From contig OX463815.1 of NCBI GenBank assembly GCA_949825045.1, forward strand, positions 35,517,356-35,581,355: a stretch of DNA of 64,000 bases, given 5' to 3'. The translations under genes were made by a program, and so were the position numbers. Positions 9,375 to 24,300 of this stretch are shown here, piece by piece. The notes beneath the pieces are model-generated. The model was not told the origin of the DNA. It saw nothing but the letters and a program-made list of their open reading frames with translations, and searched no databases. Source of the DNA: Argyresthia goedartella. Taxonomy: Eukaryota > Arthropoda > Insecta > Lepidoptera > Argyresthiidae. Numbering within the stretch: position 1 is the first letter of the stretch; each line of letters begins with the position of its first letter.

Positions 9375-12300
9375 GTACGTTCTCGCACCGCTATTCCTTC
9401 CTGCGTTTTTTCTTATTTACATTACATTTATCAGTAAAATCGCTCTAAAGAAGTAAATATCAGTTATTCTTGATTTCAGGTTTACTCCACGCAACCCCCA
9501 GGAAATTCTAGTACCCCGGATGCCGCCAAAAATGTCTTGGCAGCTGTCCTTGCTAATAAACCCCAAAAAGGGGTTAATCCATTCGGTAGGTTACATACCC
9601 TAGGGGATTTAGCGAAATTATCGAAAATTCTTTATCTGTTTCCAAACATAGGATTGATATATTGCAACCTCAACATTTGTTATATAATTTTGGCATTGAC
9701 CTTGTAAACTTTAAATGTTTTGGTCTAGAGATAACATGGGGTGATACCTGTGTGCATAGGTTGAGTATCAAAAACTTAATAATCAACAGATATCACTATA
9801 CCAAGACACGAGACAGAAATACATGAGTACTTACATGATCAAGCATGATGAAATGGAATTTGTTTTTGTGTACCGATGTGTAGATTTGTGTGAGCTGGCT
9901 GTAAAATGTCAAATTATAGCAATTTGAATTTTTACATCAATCAAACAAATATTCCTACAGTTACAGCTTATGTTGCGCTTGTTAATAGGCACAGTGAAAC
10001 AAAAGCTCAGCTATTGTATTTTTAGACCTTTCCTCATTTTACAAATAAGCAATTCTGAAACAGCCTACTTTACTAATTGTTACCTACATGTTTATTAGTA
10101 CAGCATGATTATTATCTTTGACTATAAAATTGAAAATTCCCTGATTTCTAAACCGGTATAGATATTGAATGGTTTTGTCTCTTCCCATGCGCCGCTACCC
10201 CCTCCAAGCGGCACTCGGGCGCCAAGAAACTTGGCAAGAAGTAGTTCATCATTCATACTGTCAATAATACCAACACTTTGAAAATTACTGAAATCTCTTG
10301 TTGTATTATTAACATGCAAGCCTTGAATCCAAATTATTGTCTATGATTCTTTTCACATTTACTTACTGCTAATACTTAAGTATGCTGCGGTTATCATAGA
10401 AAGATATCTGACAGTTTTAACAAAACAATGTTTATAAACTCATCCCTTATTCTTATCCCTAGGAAAGTCAGGGTGTTCTCATAAACTTCAACTGTCAGAT
10501 ATCTTCCTGTGATAACCACACTAAACTTACATAACTTTAAAAGTTTATGATAGTTTTAGTGCTATTTCATTGAATATCATATTGAAACCAAACATAAAAG
10601 CAGGATTTCAATTATGAACCAATCCAATCTCTTATCATTTTGGAATTGTTACAACCATATATGAAATTAGTTCATTTATTAGTTTTGTGTTACTTCCATA
10701 TTCTGTTTCCCTCCATTTTGTTGTTAATATGTATTGATACTTTTCATAACTGTTTGATTCTTGGTTGAATGCGGCTCTTTTTTCCCTCTCCCTGGCACAT
10801 AACTATGTTTTTGTCCGCTTTTCCCATCCCTGTCAGTTCCTAGAGTATCGTCCTTTGATCACCTCCTGATGAAACATTCCCCTTCCTAGGTATCCTCCAA
10901 AAGAGAAACTGCTTTCATCCAGGTGCCTCTGTTTTGTCTCGTGAAGATATGAACCTGCCTGATGCGAAGCCGGTCACCGGAAAGGATATGTTTAGAGGGA
11001 TGATGGAATATGTCTGGCCTAAGGTAAGATTATTTTGAGTTTTTATCTAGTTGTTGGTGTCAAGTGGTCAATATATTTTCAGGTTTAAAATCTTCATGTA
11101 TTATTTGAATTATTCTTCGTCCCGATAAAATGTAAAACTCAGTTATCAGCTTAAGTAAAATAGGCATAACTTATTCATAGTCTCATTTAGTATCTCGCTT
11201 CACTTTTAACTTCACATATTGTTATTTAATAAAAAAAACACCATCATCAAACATCATCAGATTGAACTAGAACATTCAATATAATACTTTTTCTAGTTTA
11301 ATTTCATGCACATTGCAATTTGTATTATGCACTTTCACATAACTCACTATATTTATGTTTAGAAATAGTTAAATCATTCCCATTAACTTCATAACCTTAG
11401 CCGACCCAAAGTCCACCCTCACATCTCTTTCAGGACAACCCAATGATCCGCAACCGCGTGATGCTGTCCCTCTCTCTCCTGTTCGCCGCCAAGATAGTGA
11501 ATGTATCCGTCCCGTTCCTCTTCAAGCATGCCGTGGACAATGTGAACGCGATGTCGGCGGCCCACGGCAATGAGCTGCTACTTGGCATGGAGACTGTACC
11601 GCAGGCGTTGGGAACTACTGCATTCAGTTTGTTGGTGGGCTGTGAGTGGGTTAATTTAATTACTAGCTGACCACACAGACAGTCTGTCAAAAGCTGTTAG
11701 ACTACCAACGCCATCTGTGGACAAAAGCATGAACTTATGCAATGATTTTTTGATTTGTGTTTGTGTCCTTTGTCTTTAAATTTTTTTTCTCCGTAAGAAC
11801 CTTCTTGAATTCTTACTTAAAACAAATAGTTTAAGAAAAGTTCACCCAAATCAGTCCAGTCGTTTGAGAGATTCTCGCTTACCAAGATTTACCATTATCT
11901 CACTCATTCCAGACGGTATCGTCCGCGCCACGTTGCAACATACTAGAGTATTTAAAGTATAATCCATTATCCCACTCATTCAACGTACTAGAGTATTTAA
12001 AGTATAATTCATTATCCCACTCATTCCAGAAGGTATCGCCGGCGCCACCTCGCAACATACTAGAGTATTTAAAGTATAATCCATTATCCCACTCATTCCA
12101 GACGGTATCACCCGTGCCACGTTGCAACATACTAGAGTATTTAAAGTATAATCCATTATCCCACTCCTTCCAGACGGTATCACCCGTGCCACGTTGCAAC
12201 ATACTAGAGTATTTAAAGTATAATCCATTATCCCACTCATTCCAGACGGTATCGCCCGCGCCACGTTGCAACATACTAGAGTATTTAAAGTATAATCCAT

Positions 12301-15300
12301 TATCTCACTACTTCCAGACGGTATCACCCGTGCCACGTTGCAACATACTAGAGTATTTAAAGTATAATCCATTATCCCACTCATTCCAGACGGTATCGCC
12401 CGCGCCACGTTATTAAGTATAAAGTATAAGTATAGTATTAAGTATAAAGCAACATACTAGAGTATTTAAAGTATAATCCACTATCCCACTCCTTCCAGAT
12501 GGTATCATCCGTGCCATCTTGCAACATACTAGAGTATTTAAAGTATAATCCATTATCCCACTCATTCCAGAAGGTAACGCCCTCGCCACGTTGCAACATA
12601 CTAGAGTATTTAAAGTATAATCCATTATCCCACTCCTTCGAGACGGTATCACCCGCGCCACGTTGCAACATACTAGAGTATTTAAAGTATAATCCATTAT
12701 CCCACTCCTTCCAGACGGTATCACCCGCGCCACGTTGCAACATACTAGAGTATTTAAAGTATAATCCATTATCCCACTCATTCCAGATGGTATCACCCGT
12801 GCCACGTTGCAGCATACTAGAATATTTAAAGTAAATTCCATTATCTCACTCATTCCAGACGGTATCGCCCGCGCCACCGCCGCCGGCTTCAACGAGCTAC
12901 GAAACGCCGTCTTCGCGAAAGTCGCTCAACATTCCATTAGAAGACTGGCTTGCAATGTGTTCACGCATTTACACAATTTGGACCTGAGCTTCCATTTGGG
13001 CAGACAAACTGGCGCACTGTCTAAGGTACAAGAGATAGACAGACGACTTGACAGCCGCTAATTACAGTTTCAACACGTCAAGTTACGTAGTCAAGCACTG
13101 CTAGCTCCTAGGTCATTGCCTGACTGCCAGGTTTCCACTTAACTTGTGTTTAAACTGCATTTACGGGTGCCGAAATTCTGGTGCAAGTCGGCTTTATTTA
13201 TTGTATTATCAATCAGGGTTAGCCATAGATAAAAAGAGGAAAAGAACCCCCCAAGTCTTAGATGTTTATATGTGTGTGACGTCGCTGTTTCTGGTTCTCA
13301 TATTAGGTTATCCTAGTGTGGGGCCAGACGCAATGTTTATGGCTGTACATAATGATTCCTCAGCCACCTTCAGTAAACTAAGAGGAGCCAGGTGCAAAAA
13401 TTAAGAACCCATTGAGAAGTTGCTAACTTTTTGCGCCTTAATTTTCACGAATTTACCAACTTCAATCATTTTCTTAATTCATTGCGGTCTAACAACTTAG
13501 GTTGATTTCGCCAATTTAGCGTGTTTTTATAGAATCCCACATATTTGGACAAGTTCTCTTTTTAGTATAGATTTGATGTTCATTAGAACTTCCCAGGGGG
13601 ACGGTGGGAACCAAGAGTTTCCTGCGGACATGAGCAACTATTCGCCCCAATAATGCAGCATTGTGTCATATTGTCGTTATATCCCCAATGTTATTTGACT
13701 AACGGTGTACAAAACTTCATGAGGAAATCTACATATCTCCTTAGCTGCGGCGATGGTCTAGCCCCCTGTCACGCAAAATGGATTATCGAATAATTGGCTA
13801 AACATGGATACATCTAGACCTCAATCACCCCGTGACAACCCAAGGGAGAGTCCCAGGTTCGAATCCCGGCTGGGGGGGGGAAGAAAACTTCGCTGTATTA
13901 CTTCGCTGTTCCTGTAGCCATATCATTTCAATCCAAAAAAATTACCAATAAGAACACGTTTATTTGACACTGCTGTCTTTTATTGCGACTTTTTCTTATA
14001 TAAGCCAAGTGCTGTAGCCACCATGTATTCCTTGACTTCGAGGGTTTTCTATTGCAATGCCAATCAGAACATGATTATTTGACACTGCTGTATTTTATTG
14101 TCTGAATGCCAATCAGAACATGATTATTTGACACTGCTGTCTTTTATTGTCTGAATGCCAATCAGAAAATGATTATGTGACACTGCTGTCTTTAATTGTC
14201 CAATCAGAACACGATTATTTAACACTGCTGTCTTTTATTGTCTGAATGCCAATCAGAACATGATTATTTGACACTGCTGTCTTTTATTGTCTGAATGCCA
14301 ATCAGAACATGATTATGTGACACTGCTGTCTTTTATTGTCTGAATGCCAATCAGAACATGATTATTGTGTCTTTTATTGTCTGAATGCCAATCAGAACAT
14401 GACTATGTGACACTGCTGTCTTTTATTGTCTGAATGCCAATCAGAACATGATTATTTGACAGTGCTGTCTTTTATAGTCTGAATGCCAATCAGAACATGA
14501 TTATTTGACAGTGCTGTCTTTTATTGTCTGAATGCCAATCAGAACATGATTATTTGACAGTGATGTCTTTTATTGTCTGAATGCCAATCAGAACATGATT
14601 ATTTGACAGTGCTGTCTTTTATTGTCTGAATGCCAATCAAAACATGACTATGTGACACTGCTGTCTTTTATTGTCTGAATGCCAATCAGAACATGATTAT
14701 ATGACAGTGCTGTCTTTTATAGTCTGAATGCCAATCAGAACATGATTATTTGACAGTGCTGTCTTTTATTGTCTGAATGCCAATCAGAACATGATTATTG
14801 TGTCTTTTATTGTCTGAATGCCAATCAGAACATGATTATTTGACAGTGCTGTCTTTTATTGTCTGAAAGCCAATCAGAACATGATTATGTGACACTGCTG
14901 TCTTTTATTGTCTGAATGCCAATCAGAATATGATTATTTGACAGTGCTGTCTTTTATTGTCTGAATGCCAATCAGAACATGATTATTTGACAGTGCTGTC
15001 TTTTATAGTCTGAATGCCAATCAGAACATGATTATTTGACAGTGCTGTCTTTTATTGTCTGAATGCCAATCAGAACATGATTATTGTGTCTTTTATTGTC
15101 TGAATGCCAATCAGAACATGATAATTTGACAGTGCTGTCTTTTATTGTCTGAAAGCCAATCAGAACATGATTATGTGACACTGCTGTCTTTTATTGTCTG
15201 AATGCCAATCAGAATATGATTATTTGACAGTGCTGTCTTTTATTGTCTGAATGCCAATCAGAACATGATTATTTGACACTGCTGTCTTTTATTGTCCGAA

Positions 15301-18300
15301 TGCCAATCAGAACATGATTATTTTGAATCTGTCTTTTGATGGGTCCATTTGTTAATTCTAAAGGTATTCTGATAGAAATTGCCAGAAGTCAGAATAGTAT
15401 GGTATGAATCAGAATGACGACCACTGTGGCGGTGCGGTTGTGGCTCTGCCTTCCATTCGAGAGGTCCCGGGTGCGATGCCCGGCTGGGGATAAAGAAAAT
15501 GTAAACCCCAGATCTTGGATGTTTATATGTGTGTGATGTCGCTGTTTGTGGTTCCCACGACACGCTATCCTACTGTGGGGCCAGAAGCAATGTATGTGCC
15601 TGTATATAAATGTTATGAGTTCATAATAAGCCCACTGGTTGGTAATGTTTTCAAACGGTATTGAAATTTCCAAACGTCAGAATTACATGATAAGTCTACT
15701 GGTTCCCATGATACAGAGTATCATAGTGAGGGGCCACCAACAATGTAAATTAATTTAATTTTGAAAAATATTTCGCAACATTTGCGAATTACTGAGCGTT
15801 TTTTAAAACAAATATTTGGTTTATTTCTTACTTGTCACTTAAGTTACAAAATTTTTTCTGCATTAAATTGCCAATGTAAATGGTTTATGTGTCTGTTGTA
15901 TATCTTCCACAGACAATAGACCGAGGCTCGCGCGCCATAAACTTCGTGCTGACAGCGATGGTATTCAACGTTGTGCCAACAATATTCGAGCTCGCATTAG
16001 TCTCCACCATATTGGGACTGAAGGGAGGCCTGGCGTTTACTGGTAAGAAATGTTGGAGCGGTAAACATTTATATACAAGCACACTTCTGGCCCCACACTA
16101 GGATACCCTGTGACGTGGGAACCAGAAACAGCTACGTCACAGTGGGATTTTTTTCATCCTCCCCTCCTGGATTTGAACCCGGAACCTAACGCAGAGCCTC
16201 GAACGGCAACACCGCAGACGTCGCCAGAATATGGCCTCTCGAGCATGGTAACATGGGGTTTATCTAGCTCAACACAGACCTTGGTGTTAATAATTTTGTA
16301 ATTATTTATTTCTGCTTATTTATTATTATAATTAATATTGCAATATTTGTATTAGTTAAGCGCAAACAATTTTTAAAAGAGATCTAAAAATCAATCTGTG
16401 GTAGTTTCTAAGCCCTTCTTCTCCCACAGTGGTCCAATGTAGAGAAGAGGCAAAAAATGACGTTTGCTAAGCATATGTAAATATCTACAGTAATAAAGTA
16501 CTTACGTAAGTAAGTACTTTATTACTTAAGTACTTAAAGTAAGTAAAGACTGACTTTGGTATGCAAAGTCTTCTAGGTGGACTAAAAAAGGCTGTTAAAA
16601 GTCTGCTCAAACTGTCCCAAACAACAGTGACCAAGATGCCATCATCAAATTGACGATCACTCTGACGTAGGGGTCGAGACTCTTCGTCACCAGCGACGGG
16701 TCCCGGGTTCGATACCCAGCCGTGCGTGGGGGACGAAGACAATCCCTGGCAGGTCTTGGATGTAAATGTTAGGATTTATTGTATTTCGAATCCCAGTTGG
16801 GGAAGAAGAACAAAATCCGCAGGTCTTGGATGTTTATATGTGTGTGACGTCGCAGTTTCTGGTTCCCACGACACAGGATACCCTAGTGTGGGGCCAGAAG
16901 CAATGCCAAGTTAGTGCGGAAGGGGTGTCGCTCCGCACACCTCCCGCCCTACCGCATAGGCCCTGTGATAGTATGCCTGTGATAAGTCTGTATTGACATA
17001 CATAATTAGTACATAATTTCTTTATTGATCAAAGGATATAAAAAAGAGTTACATTAAAATAGCGTACAAAGGCGAGCTTATCTCTAATAAGAGATCTCTT
17101 CCAGCAAAACAGGATGAGATCGTATTTTTTTTATCGATTTCGATCTTGCTAAAGTTGAAGCATGTACTTGTGTATTTAAAATGTCTGCCTCTTTGTCGAT
17201 ATGAAAAGGTAAAATACAATAATCCATTCTCAATCGCGAGACCTAGCTAGACAAGTACAGGAAAATTGTCACATTGAACGGAAAAAATATTTCGAAAAAC
17301 ATGTTCAGAAACTAAAGAAAAAGAGATGGAAGATTTTATCATAGAAGTCGGAGTAACCAGCGACGAACGCAGATTATTTAAGCGTTTCTTGCGAGGATAG
17401 TACCTATACTACTATAAGATATTTGATTTTGATTGTAATAAATAAAATATTAGTTAAAATAAAAGGGGATAATATTTACTCTTCATAGTGTCGCGTACCT
17501 TTTTAGGAAGTATGCTATATCAACATAGACTACCTCACTAAAAATGGCCACTAAACCTGATTTGGACAGTTGCGTGCCTATATATAATAACCGCCTTATT
17601 CATAAATGTCTAATAAACCTATTTTAACTATAATGCCGTTATAATTAGTTTGTCTTTGTCTGTCACTTTGAAATTTGTGTTTGTGAGAAAAGGACAAAGC
17701 ACATTTAAGCTATCATATGTTTTATAAGTTTTATGAATAAGGCGGTAAATGTTTAACAGTTTGTTTATATTTCCAGGGCTGGCGTTCAGCTGTGTCGCCA
17801 TATACGCGGCGTTCACACTGGCCATCACGCAGTGGCGAACCAGGTTTAGGGTCTACATGAACCGAGCCGAGAACGAGGCTGGGAACAAGGCTATCGACTC
17901 GCTTATTAACTACGAGACTGTGAAGGTACGAGAATATTAAGGAGGTGATAAATGTACTGGATTTAACAGAAAATAGTAGTTTATGTGACTGATACATAAT
18001 GCCTCAATATGTACAGTTACATACACTAGTTTATCTACACACATATCATAAGCTCTCTTTGATGTGTTCAGGAACTTCATGTTTGACCGGCATTGAACAA
18101 TTACTAACTTCACAGACAAAGTAGGTGCGGCACGCATGCGGGCGTCGGCGTTCGAAATTTGAATGTCATAATATGTAGAAAATATACACATTATGGTCAT
18201 AATGTTCAATATTCAGATAAGAAATGAGTTTTTACAAAGTAGTTTAACATTATGCTGATCGTAACGTGCGGTTTTTGGACGCAGTAAAGAGGGTTTATGA

Positions 18301-21300
18301 TACGTGTGTAGATAAAAGTGATTATATTTTAGTTGAGGGGGTTCTTAGGGACGTTATACCACAGAACAAGCAGTAGTAACTAGCTGCTCTCACTGCCCGG
18401 CAATAAAGCACATCATAGCTCGCACCTGCGCTACGTCCGATGATTGCAAGACATCTACAGTATCTGTTCCCCGCCCGTGCAGAATGGATTGCGATAGCCT
18501 TTTGATACGACCGTTGAATTGTATTTCGTTCAGTAATTTGGTCATTTTGGATGTTACTGAATTTCAACAAGAAAAGATTCGTTAGGAAACAATGAAGAAA
18601 ACACACTTAAATTATAATATCCTTTATCTGCCGAGAAAATATTTTGTTAGCAAACACGATCAACTTAACGACAGAAACGAATCGATTGCATGATCGAGAC
18701 ATTTTTCGATTGTTCCGAGTGACGAGATACGATCCTTTACCTGAGCCAACGATATCAACAGCCGAGAGCGAGAGATTTGTATAATAAAAGTTATTTAAGA
18801 AAAGCCATCACACTGAAACCTCTGTACACACGATAAATCAAAATTACGATGTGGGGTGCCTATGGAATATTATTATAATATTTTAGGCTAAGACTACTGA
18901 CATTATCTAGATCTAGATATATGTTGCATCGGACCATAAAATCAGGATATTTGAATCAAATCAGAACTACAAACCCGCATAAAAGCAGCAGAATGTGTTT
19001 TTGTTGTTAGGTAATATACCAAAAATAGTCAAACATAGAAAATGTTATCTAATTTTAACCAACAACGTGTTTCAAAACCTTCACTGCATTATATTACCAC
19101 AATCATACTACTCCTGACGTTTTTTTAAATTTGTCCAACGGGACGTAATGAGGGTTTTCTGACTTTGTACTATCTGACAGCTGTTTAGACCTGACGCCTA
19201 CGAGGCGCCGCCTGGTGGCAGAAAAAGTATCGAAAACCCTCATTGGCACGATTGTATTACCTTTGCAACAAAATTATAGCTATTAATCGTAACTATTTGA
19301 AAAATCGAGACAATCGACAAAAATATGTCGACCTCGTGCATCGTTAGTTCTTTCATTCACTTAAACGCCCATCCCTTGACAAAAGTCCAACTCGTCTGTG
19401 ACGCTCTGATAATAAGATTTTGACTTAAAAGGACAATTTAAAGCATTTTCCGGTGGTAATTAATGTGTGAGTCTTTAAACTAGTATCGACAACTAAATGT
19501 GACCTACATCGAGATATTGTTGCGGAATGTGATCGAGAGATCTTTATTTACTTAAAAGCTCGTGTATAAACACGGCATATGTCACCCAACCCATAATAAC
19601 TTCACATTATTATATAACCGCCTTATTCATGAACGTCTAATAAACCTATTTTAACTTTAATGCCGTTATAATTCGTTTGTCTTTGTCTGTCACTTTGAAA
19701 TTTGTGTTTGTGAGAAAAGGACAAAGCACATTTTAGCTGTCATAGGTTTGATAAGTTTTATGAATAAGGAGGTAAATATATAAAACAAAGTCCGGTTAGT
19801 TACACCACTTATAACTAAAGCACGGCTGGACCGATTTTAATTATCTCTTATTTGTTGGGTTAGTCTCCTCCCCGAATATCCGAATATCTTTAATCAGATC
19901 AGAATATTTTTTATATCGGAAAAATTGTTGGAAAAATTCCTACACATATATTTTTTTAAATAAATTGGGTTAATGGGATACGAAGTTCGTAATTAATGAA
20001 TTTGTTCACGCTTCCAGTACTTCAACAACGAGAAATACGAGCTGGAGAAGTACGACGAGTCACTGAAGAAGTACCAGGCGGCCTCTCTGAAGACCGCCTC
20101 GAGCCTCGCGGTGCTGAACTTCGGGCAGCACGCCATATTCAGCGGTGGACTCAGCGTCATCATGGTGCTCGCTGCCAATGAGATCGCCAAAGGTGACAAA
20201 TACATAATAATACAGCCATTAATTAATGGCTGTATTATTATGTATTTGTAATTGTAATTGTAATTACATTAAGGGATAACATTCATAATAATACAGCCAT
20301 CACATTAACCTGCTGAGACGCAGAGAACCTAATAAGGAACTTTTTTGACAGAAGTCACCTAGAGTACTGAAGATTCTATTGTGGGCATTTGCGGGGCACA
20401 AAATAAAATTCGCCTTAATTGTTATGTCATTATTTTTTGTTTTCCGGCCAGCAGGCAAGCGAAAGGGTTAAGGGATAACATACATAATAATATAGCCATT
20501 ACATTAAGGGATAAAATACATAATAATACACCCTTACATTAAGGGATAACATATATAATAATACAGACATTACAATAAGGAATAAAATACTTAATAATAC
20601 ATCCATTACATTAAGGGATAAAATACTAAAACTATACTCAAGAAGCAACCTTTCGATTAGTGAAATCCGAATGAGAATCACTTTAGGGGTTACTAACAAA
20701 AAAAAAAGACTCGTGTCTTTCGATATACACTGATATAAAGTGTAGCTTGAGCTGCCGTTTCGAAATTTTAAGTAATCATGCCAAGTGACACAGCGAGTGT
20801 CTGAGTGCCGCGTGGATTGGGTTACCTCTCTTTTTCTTCTTTTAATATGGCATATTAATCTCTTTTGGGGTTAATTTTGCCATTCTATCTAGAACCTGGA
20901 AAGTTACGTCTTGAGAATGCTCCCTAGCACTACCCGGCAGGACGTGAAGGGCTGTAGGATCCAAGTAGTTACTTCGGACATGAGCAACTGCCTCCCAACC
21001 TCTATTCTTCGTATAGGTTGAGAGACAGAGAGAGGTAGAGAGAGAGTGACGTTACCCCCTTCACACGGCACTCAGTCATAGAGAAACTAGCAGAGACCTT
21101 TACTACCCATATTCACCCACTGCTGGGTATAAGCCTCTTCAGCACACCATCCACTCCGGTCCTGATCCCCCCTGCCTACGTACCAGCTGCGGCGACGATG
21201 TGCTCCGTCCACCTGGCTGACGCCGTACACTTACCTCTCCCAATCTTACGGTCGCAGGTAACATGACGGTCGGCGACCTGGTGATGGTGAACGGTCTACT

Positions 21301-24300
21301 CTTCCAGCTCTCCATACCGCTGGGCTTCCTGGGATCCGTCTACCGGGAGGTAAAGCATATTCTGGATCCTTATTTATGCCGCATAATGCCTTATAATTAT
21401 AATACCGTTATTTATGACACGTATTACTATCTGCTATATGCCAAAGTTAACTAGACACCTGCGAGGGAAGCGATTTTCCCTTCCTCGCGCTCGCTCTCGC
21501 CCTCGACGCATCAGTAGGACAGTGACGGATGTTATGACGTCATCAGAGCGAGGTGCCACGCTGGCTCAGTGCGGTTTGGGGAAGGGGTGTCGAGGCAGTG
21601 GATATCCGGGTTCAGGCCGTGCCCTTCGGTGGGGGCTTTTATTATTATTCATTATTATTATTAACTAAGGCGTCGTGCCCATTTCAGTGAAGTGACATGA
21701 CATGTGTCTACAAAGGCCACGTTTGCACAACATGTTCTACCCGAATAGAATTGAAGAATTGTGTAACCAAAAGGACTAGCCGTGTAAACGCGGCCGTTAC
21801 TTAATTAATAATTTCGAGTCGACTATGATATTCTACAGATATTTTCTATTATCATAAAAGAAGAAATATACTGAAAGAGGAGTAAATCCTACTAAAGTGG
21901 CGTTGTGACAAAGTGAATATGGTCTAGGACGGAACTGTTAATGAAGTTTTTTGTATCTTTCAGGTGCGACAGGCGTTAGTTGATATGCAAACCATGTTCA
22001 CCTTGATGACGGTGCAAAGTAAAATCAAGGTAATAACACATCACACTGACGATAGAGTTGTCACGACATTGGCAAGTTGATGACTAAAAACGCGGATTTT
22101 GCTATCAACAATATTTAAAACTTATGAATGTCAATCCAGTTTTCGATTGACAATAATACAGATTTTGCTTGACAAAATTACTGAATTGCGCGACAAATTG
22201 AGCTCCGAAGCGGCGACGGCGGCTATATGTAGAAGAGGTCCAGCCATCGCAGCCACCGGCTGTAAATATTTGATCCTTAAAATGAAGATCTCCAGGTCCA
22301 GGTCACTACACCTGTGGACCACTGGTCCAACAGCTTATGCTCGGACATTCTATATATAGTTAGTAACCGAGAAACTTATCTTGCGCGATGCAGGATCGAT
22401 CGTCAATTGTTTCGCGATCCGTGATGACATCTGTTGACAACTTCTGGCAACTGCTGTGATAGTTTGCTTGACATCCATCTTGTATATTATACCATAGAGT
22501 AATAATATAAAGGAGAGTGTCCATCGCCCTACAAAGCACCGTACATCGAAAAATTGTTCATTGGTACCAGCCTAGATGTCGCCCATAGTATTTTTCATCA
22601 CTAAATTATAATTTCAATCTCACAACAATCTCAAAGCTTTCATTGCCGGACGAAACAACGTATTTGTAATATTCGCCGGTTAAATCAGCGAGGTGGATGG
22701 CTGAGCGGATCATCATCAGACTTTGAAGTGGTTAATCGTGGTTCGATCCCCAATGCGGACAACCTTTTGTTTATGTTTTTTATAAGGTTTTATTTCTTGA
22801 GCCAAAGTTTTTTTTTTTTTATTTAATGTGCGCGAGGCCGACTCGCACACTTGACCGTTTATTTTACTTCATGTAATTTTGCTTGTTTGCTTCTGATCTT
22901 GTAATAAAATTGATACAAATTTTGGAGAAGTTTTGTCGAAAAGGTTTAAAAAAACCGGTCAAGTGCTGGTCAGACTCGCACACGAAGGGTTCTGTACCAA
23001 CTTACAAGAAAACTCAGGCACTAAAAAAAACAAACAAGAAGTTATATTATTACATAAGTTATTAAATATTTACTGTGCACTGCCTTTTTCATGGTAAATT
23101 TTCCTATCATGCCTTGGTTTGCTGGAAGAAATCTCTTTTGAGAGATAAGCTGGCCTTTGTACATATGTTTTCCACAAATGTAACTTTTTATATATCTTTG
23201 TGCAAGAATTATGAATTATGAAGAACAAAAAAACTTGGATGTGAACCGAGAACAGAGAATACCCAACTAATATCAAACTAATTACGCCATCACATCGTTT
23301 CTCTAAGTCGCGAAATTTACGATCATGTTTGGAATGATATTGAAGTCAAATCTGAGTCTGGTGGCGCTAGTGTAGTCTTATAAATCTCTGACGCCACCTA
23401 AGGCATTATAATGTACAACAAATAGGCAGCAGCAGACAGAGAAAGCTGGTTTCTCTTTCTCCGTAAGCAGCAAACAGGGCTAACGCCACCTGTGCCTGGG
23501 CGGAAATTTTTGCTTTCTACCGAAGTACGATTTTCTGTTCGGGATGGGTAGTCTTCTTGTATTATTAATCTATGGTTATACTTAGTTTGCTTTTCACAGG
23601 AAGCGCCTAAAGCCCCGCCGCTAATCGTAGACGCTACAACAGCGACCATAGAGTTCAAGGACGTCAGCTTCAAATATGTCAACGGGAAACCAATATTCAA
23701 CAATCTAACCTTCAGAATACCAGCCGGAAAGAAGATCGGCATCGTTGGTGGCTCAGGTAGCGGGTAAGTGTAAGCATGGACGAATAAGACTAGAGTGGTC
23801 AGTCCACCGCATACAAAAAAACGTTCCCAGCTAAAGCCAAAATCCTGTATTATTTCTAGATGTCGCTGTACCATGCAATAGGTGCTGGGTGCTTACTCTA
23901 AAAATCGTAGTAAAATCGATCGGAATATCGACGAAAAATCAGAGATGGCGTTAGCATAAGCCTTGTTTTTTCTTAGGAAATGAACGCCCATTCCGCCACC
24001 TTTCCTAAATTAAGCGCGCCACCACGATATCACCTTTAATAGAAATAACTTTTGAACTAGTAGCTCTATCTAGCAATATACATTTAAACTAAAAATCGAA
24101 TTACGCTTCAAAGTACTACGTTTGTTTGTCCTCTAGTTTTAATCGTCCATGGTGTAAGCAGGTATTACATATATAAGCGATGCAGGATTGTATGGAAATA
24201 CTGTTTAAGCATGCTGACACCATCTGACATTCAGTTTACTGTTTTTTTTTGTTGAGAGTGAGAGAGGATTTGTATTGAGAATAGTAATGTAACATAACAA

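Noticed and set aside
11900..12892. Long overlapping ORFs on both strands with repeated [13 protein letters not shown] and similar peptides
   Set aside because: They are translations of the 72-bp intronic array; the period is a multiple of three, so any stop-free frame stays open. No independent coding evidence.
13919..15320. CRISPR-like regular repeats
   Set aside because: Units are contiguous with no unique spacers. This is a minisatellite in an animal intron.
15913..17925. Possible duplicated exon because GGLAFT and GLAFS flank the exon 6-7 junction
   Set aside because: With both kept, the protein has the family length between helices 3 and 4; the similarity of the two short segments is coincidental.
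18322..18606. 94-residue ORF on the minus strand
   Set aside because: No recognisable motif, and it lies inside an intron with no splice or promoter context; treated as chance.
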